From Styela clava (Eukaryota; Chordata; Ascidiacea; Stolidobranchia; Styelidae): 64,000 bases of DNA. Positions 46,436 to 59,000 of the stretch are shown in pieces. The notes under the pieces were generated by a model. The model saw nothing but the letters and a program-made list of their open reading frames with translations, did not search any database and had not been told where the DNA came from. The stretch is taken from positions 23,589,135-23,653,134 of the forward strand of contig NC_135255.1 of assembly GCF_964204865.1 (NCBI RefSeq), read 5' to 3'. Numbering within the stretch: the first letter of the stretch is position 1; each line of letters opens with the position of its first letter. The translations under genes and the position numbers were made by a program.

Positions 46436-47715
46436 AAATTGAGAATGAACTTTGGTGAGTGAGAATGTAGTTTTGCGAGAATGAACTTTGGTGAGTGAGA
46501 ATGTAGTTTTGCGAGAATAAGTATAAGTATAAGTTTATGTAAGTTTATTTCAACTCCATAATCAGCATAACAATACATTTGACAGATAAAAACAAATAAA
46601 TAAAAACTGATTATGAAATCAGGGGAGCAAACAAAACCTTAGATAAGGTTTATAACGTACAAAATATAAGATGGAAGGTTTTGCCAAGAGGAAGTGGTAC
46701 GTGTTTACTCACCTAAAATTATTAAGATATTTCACACACGCTCACATGCACCCACCAGCCACACACACACACAACCACTGAGAAGTTATTTAAGTAAGAA
46801 TAAAACGCGATAAATTTAGGGTATACTATACAGTAAACAGTGAACAGTGAACTTTGGTGAGTGAGAATGTAGTTTTGCGAGAATGAACTTCGGTGAGAAT
46901 GTAGTTTTGCGAGAATTAACTTTGGTGAGTGAGAATGTAGTTTTGCGAGAATTACCTCTGGTGAGTGAGAATGTAGTTTTGCGAGAATTAACTTTGGTGA
47001 GTGAGAATGTAGTTTTGCGAGAATGAACTTTGGTGAGTGAGAATGTAGTTTTGCGAGAATGAATTTCGGTGAGAATGTAGTTTTGCGAGAATTACCTCTG
47101 GTGAGTGAGAATGTAGTTTTGCGAGAATGAACTTTGGTGAGAATGTAGTTTTGCAAGAATTAACTTTGGTGAGAGTGCAGTTTTGCGAGAATGAACTTTG
47201 GTGAGTGAGAATGTGGTTTTGCAAGAATGAACTTTGGTGAGAATGTAGTTTTGCGAGAATTAACTTTGGTGAGAATGTAGTTTTGCGAGAATGAACTTTG
47301 GTGAGAATGTAGTTTTGCGAGAATGAACTTTGGTGAGAATGTAGTTTTGCGAGAATTAACTTTGGTGAGAATCAAAGTGACTCACTTTGGTGAGAATGTA
47401 GTTTTGCGAGAATGAACTTTGGTGAGAATGTAGTTTTGCGAGAATGAACTTTGGTGAGAATGTAGTTTTGCGAAAATGAACTTTGGTGAGTGAGAATGTA
47501 GTTTTGCGAGAATGAACTTTGGTAAGAATGTAGTTTTGCGAGAATGAAATTTGGTGAGAATGTAGCTTTGCGAAAATGAACTTTGGTGAGTGAGAATGTA
47601 GTTTTGCGAGAATGAACTTTGGTGAAATATAGTTTTGCAAGAATTGACATTGGTGAGAATGTAGTTTTGCGAGAATGAACTTTGGTAAAATGTAGTTTTG
47701 TGAGAATGCATATCG
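46436..47715 (+). repeat. Minisatellite, 32-bp unit with a 36-bp variant
   Basis: The unit is GAATGTAGTTTTGCGA plus GAATGAACTTTGGTGA (32 bp); many copies have an extra GTGA. About two units lie at 46436-46516 and roughly thirty at 46848-47715. Because 32 is not a multiple of three, all minus-strand frames stay open over long distances, which produces long spurious reading frames. Confidence 0.95.
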
Positions 47716-48030
47716 ACCGGCAAAAACAATAATCAATCACTGTTCACTGCTGAAAATTTTCAGCATACCAGTATGTAATTTATCATGTTCTTCTCACTTT
47801 ATAACTCCTCTATGGTGTGTGTGCGTGTGTGAAATATTTCCATTATTTTATGTGAGTGAGCACGTACCACTTCTTCTTGCCAAAACCTTCCATTTTATAT
47901 AAAATATGTACGTTTAAAAACCTTATCTACGGTTTTGTTTGCTCTCCTGATTTCATAGTCAGTTTTTATTTATTTGTTTCTACCAATCATTTTATTGTTA
48001 TGCCGATTATGGAGTAGAAATAAACTTATA
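46521..48030. repeat. Inverted repeat pair flanking the minisatellite
   Basis: The arms 46521-46760 and 47810-48030 are inverted copies (for example ACCTTAGATAAGGTTTATAACG against CGTTTAAAAACCTTATCTACGG). Each ends, reading outward, in a GGAGTxGAAATAAACTTATA-like stretch resembling a non-LTR retroelement 3' end. Minisatellite units lie on both sides of the left arm, so that arm was inserted into, or captured by, the array. Confidence 0.75.
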
Positions 48031-48511
48031 TAAAATTACAACGTATATCAAATTTGTCAGCCCGTTCTGTTACAAGAAGTCATATTTTTTTAGCAAATAA
48101 ACTGATTATTTTTAACTACTTCCAATCATCATTTCAAAATAATGGTTAAATAAGCATCATTATTTCAAAATTAGCTTAGAAATTTTTGTCAGTCAGTCAG
48201 TCAGTAGTTTTTTTATTACATACCAAAAGTACACAGTAGACAAAAATAAATACGAATCACATATAAGACAATACTTTCAGTGTGAAGGGAGGCGCGATAA
48301 ACCAGAAGAGGTTATTATTTTGATGATGTTGAGGATCGTCTTTATTGCTGTATATATTATATACTCATTGATAATGAACTCAAAAACCTGAAGGTGTATG
48401 ATCTACTGAAAACACATGCCCAAATGTTGATATTCTATAAAAATGCTGTTAAAAAAATTTAAAGAAAATACATCAAATATTTCCAACTGGCTCTCTGATC
48501 TCGTAAAATTC

Positions 48512-48561
48512 CGTGAAACGGTTCTATAGAACCGGTGCGAACCGGCTGAACACCACCACTG
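48512..48561 (-). mobile_element. hAT-like terminal fragment
   Basis: Read on the minus strand it starts CAGTGGTGGTGTTCAGCCGG and continues with an ACCGGTTCTATAGAACCG palindrome, a form seen at ends of animal hAT elements. The other end was not found. Confidence 0.5.
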
Positions 48562-48695
48562 CGTATATCCCATTTCAGGGCGAAGGGAAACGCGGAAAAT
48601 CATGAATCATAAATCCTAGCCCAAGCAACAATGCGTGCAAATAATCCCCACTCTATGAATAATTGTTATACCTGGAAAAACCAGAATCTCTACGT

Positions 48696-49190
48696 CAGGG
48701 GGCGGCAACCTAAGGCCTTCGGGAGTAATATAATCCGTCACACTTCACTGGATTATAGAAACAGAACGGTGCTCCAGAAGTATGCGCACCAAGATGTCGC
48801 ACAACCTGAATCCTAACCGGTACACACTTACTATGTTCAGGTTGTGCGCCATCTTGGTGCGCATACTTCTGAAGGTCCCAACAAAACAGCTGTTTTGATG
48901 ATATTATTCTTTATTTAGCAGAATTTAGTGTGCGAGACTTGTTGACTAAATTATATCCTAAGTAAGTAATTCTCAATTACTCGTTTAATGAGCTATAATA
49001 TTAACTATAATTAGACAAATGGCCACAAAACGCAGAAAAGTTAGAAATTAGAGAAATGTATCACTGCTTGATTTTCATTATAAAAAGTATCATTCGTTCG
49101 GTTTTACAACTTTCTAAAAATATGTGCGGCACACCGATGACTTGCAACCCTTAATTTTGGCCCGCGAGCGAAAAAAGGTTCCGACCCCTG
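48696..49190. mobile_element. Non-autonomous hAT element with a nested GAAGTATG element
   Basis: The left end is CAGGGGGCGGCAACC and the right end is GGTTCCGACCCCTG. The flanks CTCTACGT (48688-48695) and CTCTAAGT (49191-49198) match at seven of eight bases. A compact GAAGTATG element (48769-48879) lies inside. Confidence 0.85.
48769..48879. mobile_element. GAAGTATG-family element (compact form)
   Basis: GGTGCTCCAGAAGTATGCGC faces GCGCATACTTCTGAAGGTCC. The flanks AACAGAAC and AACAAAAC match at seven of eight bases, supporting an 8-bp target duplication for this family. Confidence 0.8.
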
Positions 49191-50012
49191 CTCTAAGTCC
49201 TCGCCAGATATTTCCCTAACAACTTGAAAATCCCGCAAAAAATCCACCCTTTCCCAATGCTAAGAAATCATATTAAACTTTTTTATTGCATCACAATAGA
49301 GAACAATGGATGAAAACAAAATATAAAAGAAACGAGAAATACCTGAAAGAAATTTTATTTGGGCCGCGATTGGCCGTGTGAGAACCTTAATTTGAACTGG
49401 AAATAACCAGGAAAGCGTGGGGTAGGGGGAGGGGGAATTACCACCGGCCACTAAGCTATTTATAACAATAGCCCAATATGATAGTGAATGCATGAAAGGT
49501 ATCTACGAAAAACGAAAGATCTTTTTTTTACAAGACAAACAACCCCCCCCAAAAAAGTCTGAGTGCGAGCTGCCACGACAAAAAGTTGCTAATTTTGAAA
49601 GTACAGACTTTTTGGTACGACATTGCCTACTAAATTTACCCTGCGTATCCCACCCATGTGTAATCGGTGACGCTGTTGCCAGTGCTTGAAAAAATGCTAC
49701 AGCCAGTTTTAAAGACGCTATTGTAAATTTGAAAGCAAAACTTTAAGGTAATTCTGACAAATTTTGGGAAAGAAAAAACTAACATCGTTCACAATGAGAA
49801 TCTATGATACAAAACGACAAAATAAAAACAGAACCCATGGGGTTAAAGTTCATGTCCAATGTCAGGAAATCAACCAGGAAGTCTATCAATGCACTTTTGC
49901 ATAAAACAGCTTTCATTCAATTGTGATGTCATATTATCTTTGTGACTAACAATGCAGATCAAATTTGAATTCAGGTATTCAACCAATCCGAACAGTTTCT
50001 GATTTAGGAAAT

Positions 50013-50018
50013 TTTATT
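50013..50018 (-). terminator. Candidate poly(A) signal of XPO1
   Basis: AATAAA on the minus strand lies about 40 bases downstream of the XPO1 stop codon. Position and orientation fit, though the distance is short. Confidence 0.5.
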
Positions 50019-50056
50019 TTCAATTTGCTGATATAAAAGTAACCACAAATGGTAGC

Positions 50057-53000
50057 TTAGTCTTGCATTTCCTCGGGTAAATCGTGAGGGTTGACCATAC
50101 CCGGTACAGAAAGTTGAAGTTTTCGTTTTTCTTCTTGTGCGTTCGTCAACGCTTGCTCGCGCTCTTCAAGGAAAAGATCAGAAGTGTCTTGGCCGGAGAA
50201 TTCCTGTGAGAAGAGCGAGTTTAATTTGATGTTAAAATTTCTTCACAATTATTAGATATATAGAATTGAAAAACTTTCATATTGGTTTTACTAATGAATT
50301 GAAACTGCTTAGTATTTCAGTAGGCAATGAGGCGCTCCAGAAGTATGTGCACCAATATGAAGGTGATTAATTTTGTTTGTCTATTTTACATCAAGTTGTG
50401 TAAAGGGACTGAAACCTATGGGCAGAGGTATATCGACATGGCTAACACAAACAGTCCTCAAACTCGTAATAGAACTAACTAAAATAAGGAAAATCAGAAT
50501 AAAATTATGGCCTAACCCTAACCTGGTACACATACTACGGGAGTACCAGCAATGACATCATCATGTGGGTGATGTCATCAGACTTGGGGTTTTAAAAGTT
50601 ACAGAAGATTTTGACATCATAAGTGGTACCGGCAATGACATCATCATGTGGGTGATGTCATCCGACTTGGGGTTTTAAAAGTTACAGAAGATTTTGACAT
50701 CATAAGTGGTACCGGCAATGACATCATCATGTGGGTGATGTCATCCGACTTGGGGTTTTAAAAGTTACAGAAGATTTTGACATCATAAGTGGTACCGGCA
50801 ATGACATCATCATGTGCGTGATGTCATCCGACTTGGGGTTTTAAAAGTTACAGAAGATTTTGACATCATAAGTGGGTTTGGTTTGTTAACATGGGGAGTA
50901 ATATTCGTTGCAGAAAAAAAAAATTCGACAGTATTCTATTCTATATAGATATGACATCATCAAACTAATGCGCCCATCTTGAAAACGCATGAAAAAGTAT
51001 TTGATGATTACTGGTTCTCAACCAATGGGCCATGGCCCACTGCTGGGCCATAGAGGCAATTTCAAGTGGGCCACAAGTGTAAAAATTACTATGGTTATTG
51101 AAATGTTTAGTTTCATCTGCGTCATTATAGTAGTATTGTAGTAGCAATGAATGATGCTGCTTCTCATTTTAATTATGAAAATGAAAGTATTTATTTTTGC
51201 AAACAGAGTCTTGTTTTTCTTGTAGTTTTTTCCTTGACATGAGAAAGTTAGTTGGCCGCAGATTTTTTTATGCAACGAAAGTGGGTCACGAAAGAAAAAA
51301 GATGTAATCATTAGGCAATGACATCATCAAGTGTGTGACATCATCAATTCAACATGTTTCTCACCTTTATTTGAACAAGGAAATCCCTCAAATGATCTTT
51401 AAACAGCGGGATGTCGTGATTGAGACTGAATAAACCTTGCACGAATATCTTGATTTGAGCACTGAAACAAAAAATATAGTTAGATTGCGTCCCTAATGGA
51501 AGTAGTGACAATTATATTAAAAAAGCGGCCTTATGTTATCGATCACAACTTCCTCAGTACTCTTTCCATTCCTACTAGAGAATTTTGGCAAACTTAAGAA
51601 AGCTCACACAAGTATTTGAGATTTGATTCGAAAAAACAATTCGATTTAATTCTGAAATCATCTGGTATTCAAATATGCCCTGCTCGATTAGCGAGTCAGT
51701 TGCTGCTTGCATTTATTCTATAAATCTATTCTAAAAACAAAGGCACTCACTCTTGTAAATGCGGGAATGCAGTTTTCAGTAAATTTGCGACGTAATCGTG
51801 AACGAAAACAACATTATCGGTTGCGTCCGGGTGCAGTGGAGCGGTTATTCTGCCATTTTCCACAAGACTGAACATGTAGGCTAAGATTGTTGCATGCATT
51901 GTGAGACCTGTGGGAGGATATGGTTCATTAGTCACAAAAAATCAGTATCAGGGGAGTAGGTAAGGCGACTTGATTATACGATAAGATTGTAGGGGGGGGG
52001 GGGGGAGGAAAGTCAGCAAGGTGATTTGTTCGGGGGGGGGGGGGGAGGGAAGCATATGAAATGGTCACATAATTAACATAATCACAGTGGCTGTTAGTAC
52101 AGGGACTTAGTAGGAGGAGTAAGGTGATAAAAAATGCCAGTACCTGTATGGGAGGAAAGTAGATAAGGTTGTCCAATCATAGAATAGGATTTTTAGCGGG
52201 GGAGAAAAAGTCAGCAAAATGGCAAAACACTTAATCATTGAAAAGAATTTTCAGTTTTTTCATTTATCTCAGGAAAGACGATAAGACTGAGTAAATCGTA
52301 TGATGAACCATGGCTTCTGGTCCAGGTACCAGTCAATGTTGGGTATGGAATTAGGTATCCAGTTATTAGTTAAAGAGACCTAAACTTAACAGAGGAAGCT
52401 TTAACTCAGTGTATCCCAACATTTTGTGGCTCGGGCCCCCCATCCGGAGGTTTTTGGCCCTCATGGCCCCCGTTTATCATTCAAGCGGTATTTATAGTGT
52501 TATTTTGATTGGTGGATTCATAATCCCATTAGGTTAAAACAATTCATCCTCAACGAAGTTAAAACACCCTGTGAAATAACCTTATCAAGCAATGAAACTA
52601 GTAAGAACAGGGAAATTTTCTTGTAAATAAACAAAACAAAATTAGTTTTGCATCTAGCATCAACTGCACTGGGCCCTTGGTTGGAAACCGCTGGCATATA
52701 AAAAACAAAGTTACCGGCAGTATGCGAAGTGTCCGTTACAACGCTGAACACATGTTGTAAAATGTCTGTGAAATAGGTTTGGAAAAAACTTTGCGACGCT
52801 TGTTTCTCTTGCGAGATGTTCTGTAACAGCTGATGAAGAATATTCAGGCCTGGAATAAAATAGTTTGTTTCAATTATGAAGAAAGCTATAAACCAGTATT
52901 CTCAAACAGGGAGGCGCGCCCCCACAAGGGAAGTATGTGAAACAAGATGGCGGAAGTATAGTATGTGTACCAGGTTAGGGTTAGGCCTCAATTTCAGGTA

Positions 53001-56000
53001 CAAATACTACGAGAGTCACTTGGTTAGTCCCCGAACTCGTGATAGAACTAAAATAAGGAAAATTGGAATAAAATTATGACCTAACCCTAACCTGGTACAC
53101 ATACTACGTTCCGGTGTCCCTTGGTTTGTATACTACAGGAGTACCCACATTTTTGAGGATTTGATTTTGGATATTTACTTCCATCCACATATTTTTGAAG
53201 TGATTTTTGAATAAAACATAATTTCACCTTACTATTTATTATCTAGTTTATTGTTAGCTAGTTATTTTTGAGGTGGGGCACGAGACTTGACAAATTCTAA
53301 AATGGGGGTGCAGCTTGAAAAGTTTTCGAAAGCACGAACCATATACATTCATTTTCAGATGCGTGGGCTTTATGGCAGAGGGACCAACCAGCGGTTGCGT
53401 TAATCACCCTAAAACAACGACGAGTCCAACAATTCTCTCGCACACAACTACTCCCTACAGGATTCGAAACTGCGAACTCACCCACTCAAGAGTAATCGAA
53501 CATGCGGTGGCGAACGCATTCCTAATGTTTATCACAGTGTGACACATCGCTTCAAATTCAAATCAACCAGCGGTTGCGATAACCATCCTATGAGAACAAG
53601 GAGTCTAATAATTCTCTCGCACACAACTACCCCCTACAGGATTCGAAACTGCGAACCCACCCACTCAGGGTAATCGAACATGCGGTGGCGAACGCATTCC
53701 TAACGCTTATCACAGTGTGACACATCGCTTTAAATTCTCTTTTTTCCCGGGTGAATTAACATGAACTAACCTGTGTCGGCAACATTTCTCATCGTATGTT
53801 TGAAAGCCCAGATGATAGAGTCCAGAACCAGTTTAAATTGTGCGGGGGGAATTGAAAGCAAAGCAGGAAAGCAGTGGTTGTTTACAGCCTGCAAAAAAAA
53901 AGCAATATTGTAAATGGGGGGAATATTGTAAATGGGGGGAGGGGGTCAAAAAAAAAGAAGTAATGAGGGTAAAAAAAATTAAAAAGTAAGAGAAATAAAA
54001 AGTAAAAAGAAATTACATATAAATGGGGAGTTAAAGAGGGGTGAGAAAAAAATGAAATATTGTTTGTTATGTAATATCGATACTATAATTGCCTAGTGTA
54101 GGAAGAAATACTCAAACTCAAATCTCCCAGAAAAATTTTGTTAGCCCCCCCCCCCCAATGGGAAAATTCTTTCAAAACTTTCAAATTTTTTTTTAACACT
54201 CCCACGCAAATTTATTTCTGAAACCCTCTAACAGTGAGTTTTTTTGCCAACCCTCAAAGTAAAATATGTTTTGAATCCTCCCAGCCAATGAAAAATATTT
54301 CATGAAATCTTCCCCAACAGGAAAATGGGACCTCCTGAAGTATGCGCACCAAAATGACGCACAACCTGAATTCAGGTTGTGTACCAAGTTAGTTTTCAGG
54401 TTGTGCGACATCTTGGCGCGCATACTTCAGGAGTACCGAAAAAAGTTTGAGCCCCCCAAAAGTTTTTTTCTATAACTCCCACGATTTGAAAAAATAAAAA
54501 AAAATTTTTCTACGCCCCCTACAATAATTTTTTTTATAATCCTCCCATTACCAACCTGTAATAGTAAGAAGAAATTGGTTCTGTATTCTGGAAACTCTTC
54601 GAAATCCTTGTTAATCATTTCTAAGGTGCATTCAAAAACTGCGTCAAATATTTGCGGAATTTCTCTCGTCAGCGCAGCCTAGTGGATAATAAGTACGATA
54701 ATAAATAAACAAAACCTTCACTCAAACTCGAGTCTAATTTCAAGACCTAATTCTCAAACAGGAATGAAGAATGAATTGGACTTGTTAACCACATACGTCC
54801 ATGAAGTCCTTTTACAATTTCAATTTTGTTATGAAGTCAGTTCTCAATATATCTTAACCAGTTTTTTTTTTTTTTAATCAGTGATTGTTCAAGTAAGTTC
54901 ACTTCATTATATACACCTGTGAGGGCCAAAACAATATATATTATCGATAAATTCCATTTGCAATTTTCAGGACTTTATATTTTAGCTAAAATTAGCTCGA
55001 GGAATTTGTTGATTGCGGTTAAATTTAGTTTTGGCACGAAGATTATGGTTTTCCACTTTTGCTTTGTAATACTATTAATATTGTTCTTGAATGTAACTTT
55101 TTTTATCACAATTAAATGGCCTGCCAGTCTAAGTGGGCAACATTTTTGGCCTCTTGTTTAAAAAACTTGCCCACCAGCGCTATATATCATACATTTTGCT
55201 AAAAATAAAATATGTTGAAACTTTCAAATCCCTCTAGTGGCCAACTTACCTCTAACTTATGTACAATGGTTGCGATTGTGCTCAAAACTTCCGGTTCACG
55301 AGCAGCGGGCACGTTCGACCGATAATCCATCAGAACTGCTTCTAACAAGGGAGGGACAAAGTTTTCACTGACCTGAAAATGGAGAGTTATGATTGGTTAA
55401 TATTTTACCATGGCAACATAAAAAATTACAGCTAAAATTAAAACACTTTTTAATAGATTTGTAATTATTTTAAAACAGTGTGGAAAATTGGAATTCGGGC
55501 ATTCTCGCTTTTTCTCCTAGCATGAGCCGATGCAAGCAGGTAGATTAGATTATTATTGGACGCAATGTGGAAATACGTATTGTTTTGTTATTATGTTGAT
55601 GTTGTTGTTAAAGTACTTGTTCTAGTTGTAATCGCTTTGCTTTGAAATTTTCAGAGGTTGAAGATTATATTTATCGCTAAAGGCTTTTATTTATTTCATC
55701 CGTGGGCTTTATGGTAACGTTGATGACGTCATCACAAAAAACAAACAGCCAACAGAAATTTTTGAAATAAATAAGGATAATAGCCTTCTAGCGAAAAATG
55801 CAATGTTTAATCACTAAAAATTTCAAAGCAATTGGTCCAGTAGTAAATGAGAAAAGCAATTTTCTCCAACTAGAAAAAAAAACGGGAAACAGACTGTGTC
55901 CAAAACTCACCATATCGGGGTCATTAGACCTGCTGACCCATCCGGAGATGAGTTTTAGCGTTTCTTTTTTAACAGTTCGCATGCTACGGATGAGTGATTG

Positions 56001-59000
56001 CTTCATGACCCCTTCACCTTGCTGCATTATCGCCGCGGAAATATTCTCGCTAAGACATTTGTAGACGTTCAACATGTCCAGGTAGATCCTCCCCAGCTGA
56101 AAAAAAAAGGAGATTTATTCAGAATGAGGATTTTTAATTTGAATGAATTCTAAAATGATATTATCGAATACGACATCGCTGAGCGCTTCCAGTATGTGAA
56201 CCACCAAGATGGCGGACACCGGAACGTAGTACGTGTGCCAGGTTAGGGTTAGGCCATAATTTCATTCCAATTTTCGTTATTTTAGTTTTATTACAAGCTC
56301 GGGGACTAGCCAAGTGCTCCTGTAGTATTTATACCTGAAATTATGGGCGAACCCTAACCTGGTACACATACTACGTTTCAGTGTCCGCCATCTTGGTTCA
56401 CATACTTCGGGAGTACCAATTACTGTTTCGCAACTTATGTGTCCCTGGTACCGTTAATTATTTTTAAATTAAATCATGTTAAATATACATTGGCCCGTAA
56501 AGAAAATGAATTACACTAGAAATAAATATGGTATTACATATTCAAAAAACTTAATATTTTTAGAAAATATTTAAAAAAGAGATACCATATCTTGTTTTCG
56601 CCCTCACAGATGTATTACATAAATAAGGTAAAAATATTCAAAACAATTACTGATTAAGATATATTGAGAACTGACTTCATAACAAAATTGCAATTGTGAA
56701 AGGACACCCTGTACGCTATTATCCAAGCAAGGCATTGAAATTGTTTTATCAAACTTTCTGTGGCCCCAAACCCTCCGTCCTAGAGGGTCTCGAAGGCCCA
56801 AATCTCACCTGAAGCACGAAATAATGTCCGACACTTTTGCAGGCTCGTACGTTTGTTTTTAGAATACTTCCGAGCTGTTTCACCGTTGCTGGATCTTTCA
56901 AAACATCAACGTTCTTCGTAGCTTGCTGGATGATGCTGTCCCAAACCTAATAGAGCAAATTATAAGTCAAGTCGTGCTTTAATTAATCAAAAAATGAAAA
57001 ATCATGAAATTTGCTGAAATATCCCAATAGATAATAAATGTCAAGTTACATAGACGAAAAATAAAAATCAAAAAATTTGACGAAAATCTTCAAACATAAT
57101 GGTCCAATTTTGGTTCAAAAAACTAGTTTCAAGATTTTCCCAAAGCCTAAAACTGGGTAAAAAACTTGAGAAGAAACCTGAAAAATTATTCCCCCCCCCC
57201 CCAAGTAAAACGTCGCGGGGGTGGGGGGAGTATTAAAGTTAAGCTACACAGAAGATTTTTATTTATAAATTCTAAGCTGTTTTTTATTGTCGACATTTAC
57301 AAAACTGTATGAAGCTTTGTTCTGAAAAAAAAAAGCTAAATAAACGAAATTTTCCAAACCTAATAAAAGAGTTCAATTCTGATTTAAAAAGAGAGGTGTT
57401 GCCCCACAAAAAATTTTTGAATAAAAAAGTTAGTTTCAAGTTTTTCCCATAGTTTGAAATAGATAAAAAAAACTTTCTTGCAAATATCCTTAAATACAGA
57501 TTTTCTAAATTAAAAACCTGACAAAACAAGAGCAAGTCAAAGGAGGGGGGAGTATTGAAGTACAAAAAATTTTATTTCGAAAATTTCTAATAACTGTCAT
57601 AAAATTTTAACCTGGTTTGGCAGCATCATATATTTCTCGATGAGATGTTCCTGTACGTTTGTGTCGGTCTGCGCGCTTATCATGTAACCGACTGCCTCGT
57701 AGAATGTGTGAACCTGGGAATAAAGTCTCAGAATAAGATGCCACAGTCACGACGTAAATTAGATGCCACCTGCTGTGACACCATTGATATGCCACATCAG
57801 GTAATGCCACACAAAAATGACAAATGCTATGGCACTTTTGATGTGACACTAAAAAGTAACAAAAAATATGCCATGACACTAAATATATGTCACATGTCAG
57901 AATATAAAAAACATGGGGCACGTTGTGGCACAGAAAAGGATGTCACAAAAATGTGTTATATGCCGTGACAGTAAAAAATATGTCACACACCATAAAAACT
58001 AAAAATATGCCTCGTTTATGACATAAAAGACATGCCCAGAGTGACCTGATAACATCTGTGACACCAGAAAAAGCCACCCACCTGTTGCGGCTGAAGATCA
58101 CATATAATGGTGCTGATGTTGTTCAGTATTTCTTCGATGAAAGGCATGACCTCCCCGGCCTGAATTTGTACGAAATGTCGCCGACATTTCTGAGCGATTT
58201 TTATGAAAGTGTCGCAGGCCATGTCTTGGACTCCGTCATGAGTTTCTACAAAAAAAAAGAAAATTGAAATTTTAAAATTGGTCGCAGAGATGTTGTTCTA
58301 AGGACTATGTATATGGCTGACGCAGAGTGTATGTAATAATTTGGGTAAGCAATACGAAACTAAAAATATCCCGGTTTTTACAAACACAAAAGTAGTTTTT
58401 TACATATCATTAGATATCAGCGGCTGCTGTATAACAGTTGTTTCCAACCTTTTATTGGCTTGTGCGCAGCCCCCTTTCGAAGGCTATTAACACTCATGAC
58501 CCTTGTTTATCATTCCAGTGATATTTCTTTGTTCTTTGTTTCCGAGTTATTTTGATTGGTAAATTCCAAACAATTCATGCTCGACAAAGTGAAAACACCC
58601 TGTGAAATGACCTTATCAAGCAATGAAACTAGGATTTTAGGAAATTTAGGAAACTAAATTTTTTGGTAAAGTGAAAAGTATAATCAGTTCTGTGCCTAGC
58701 ATTATGGCCCCCCCTCCAACTGCTCTGTGGCCCTGGTTGAGAACAGCTGTTGCATAAGGCCTTGTACGGAGCAAAAAGTGATGGATACGCTTCATATAAA
58801 GAAAACTGGGCGCTCCCGTAGTATGTGCACCGAGATGCGGACACCGGAACGTAGTATGTGTACCAGGTTAGGGTTAGGCTATAATTTTATTCCAATTTTC
58901 CGTATTTCAGTTCTATTACGAGTTCGGGGACTAGAAAAGTGACTCCCTTAGTATTTGTACCTGAAGTTATGGCCTAACTCTAACTTGGTACACATACGAC

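Larger units (their letters stand above)
44102..50056. other. Intergenic, repeat-rich, between the transposase relic and XPO1
   Basis: No host gene is supported. It holds a truncated SINE (45165-45310), a hAT element (45330-45641), an oppositely oriented pair of retroelement-like tails flanking a large minisatellite (46436-48030), a hAT-like end (48512-48561) and a hAT element with a nested GAAGTATG element (48696-49190). The stretch 49200-50000 shows only poly-C/A runs and short frames. Confidence 0.6.

Noticed and set aside
46722-47740. Overlapping long minus-strand reading frames rich in FSQNYILTKVHSRKTT
   Set aside because: They are translations of the 32/36-bp minisatellite in several frames. 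The non-triplet unit keeps all frames open, and there is no start context, domain or splice structure.
50551-50877. CRISPR-like array
   Set aside because: The units are contiguous 83-bp tandem copies with no unique spacers, inside an intron of a metazoan gene.
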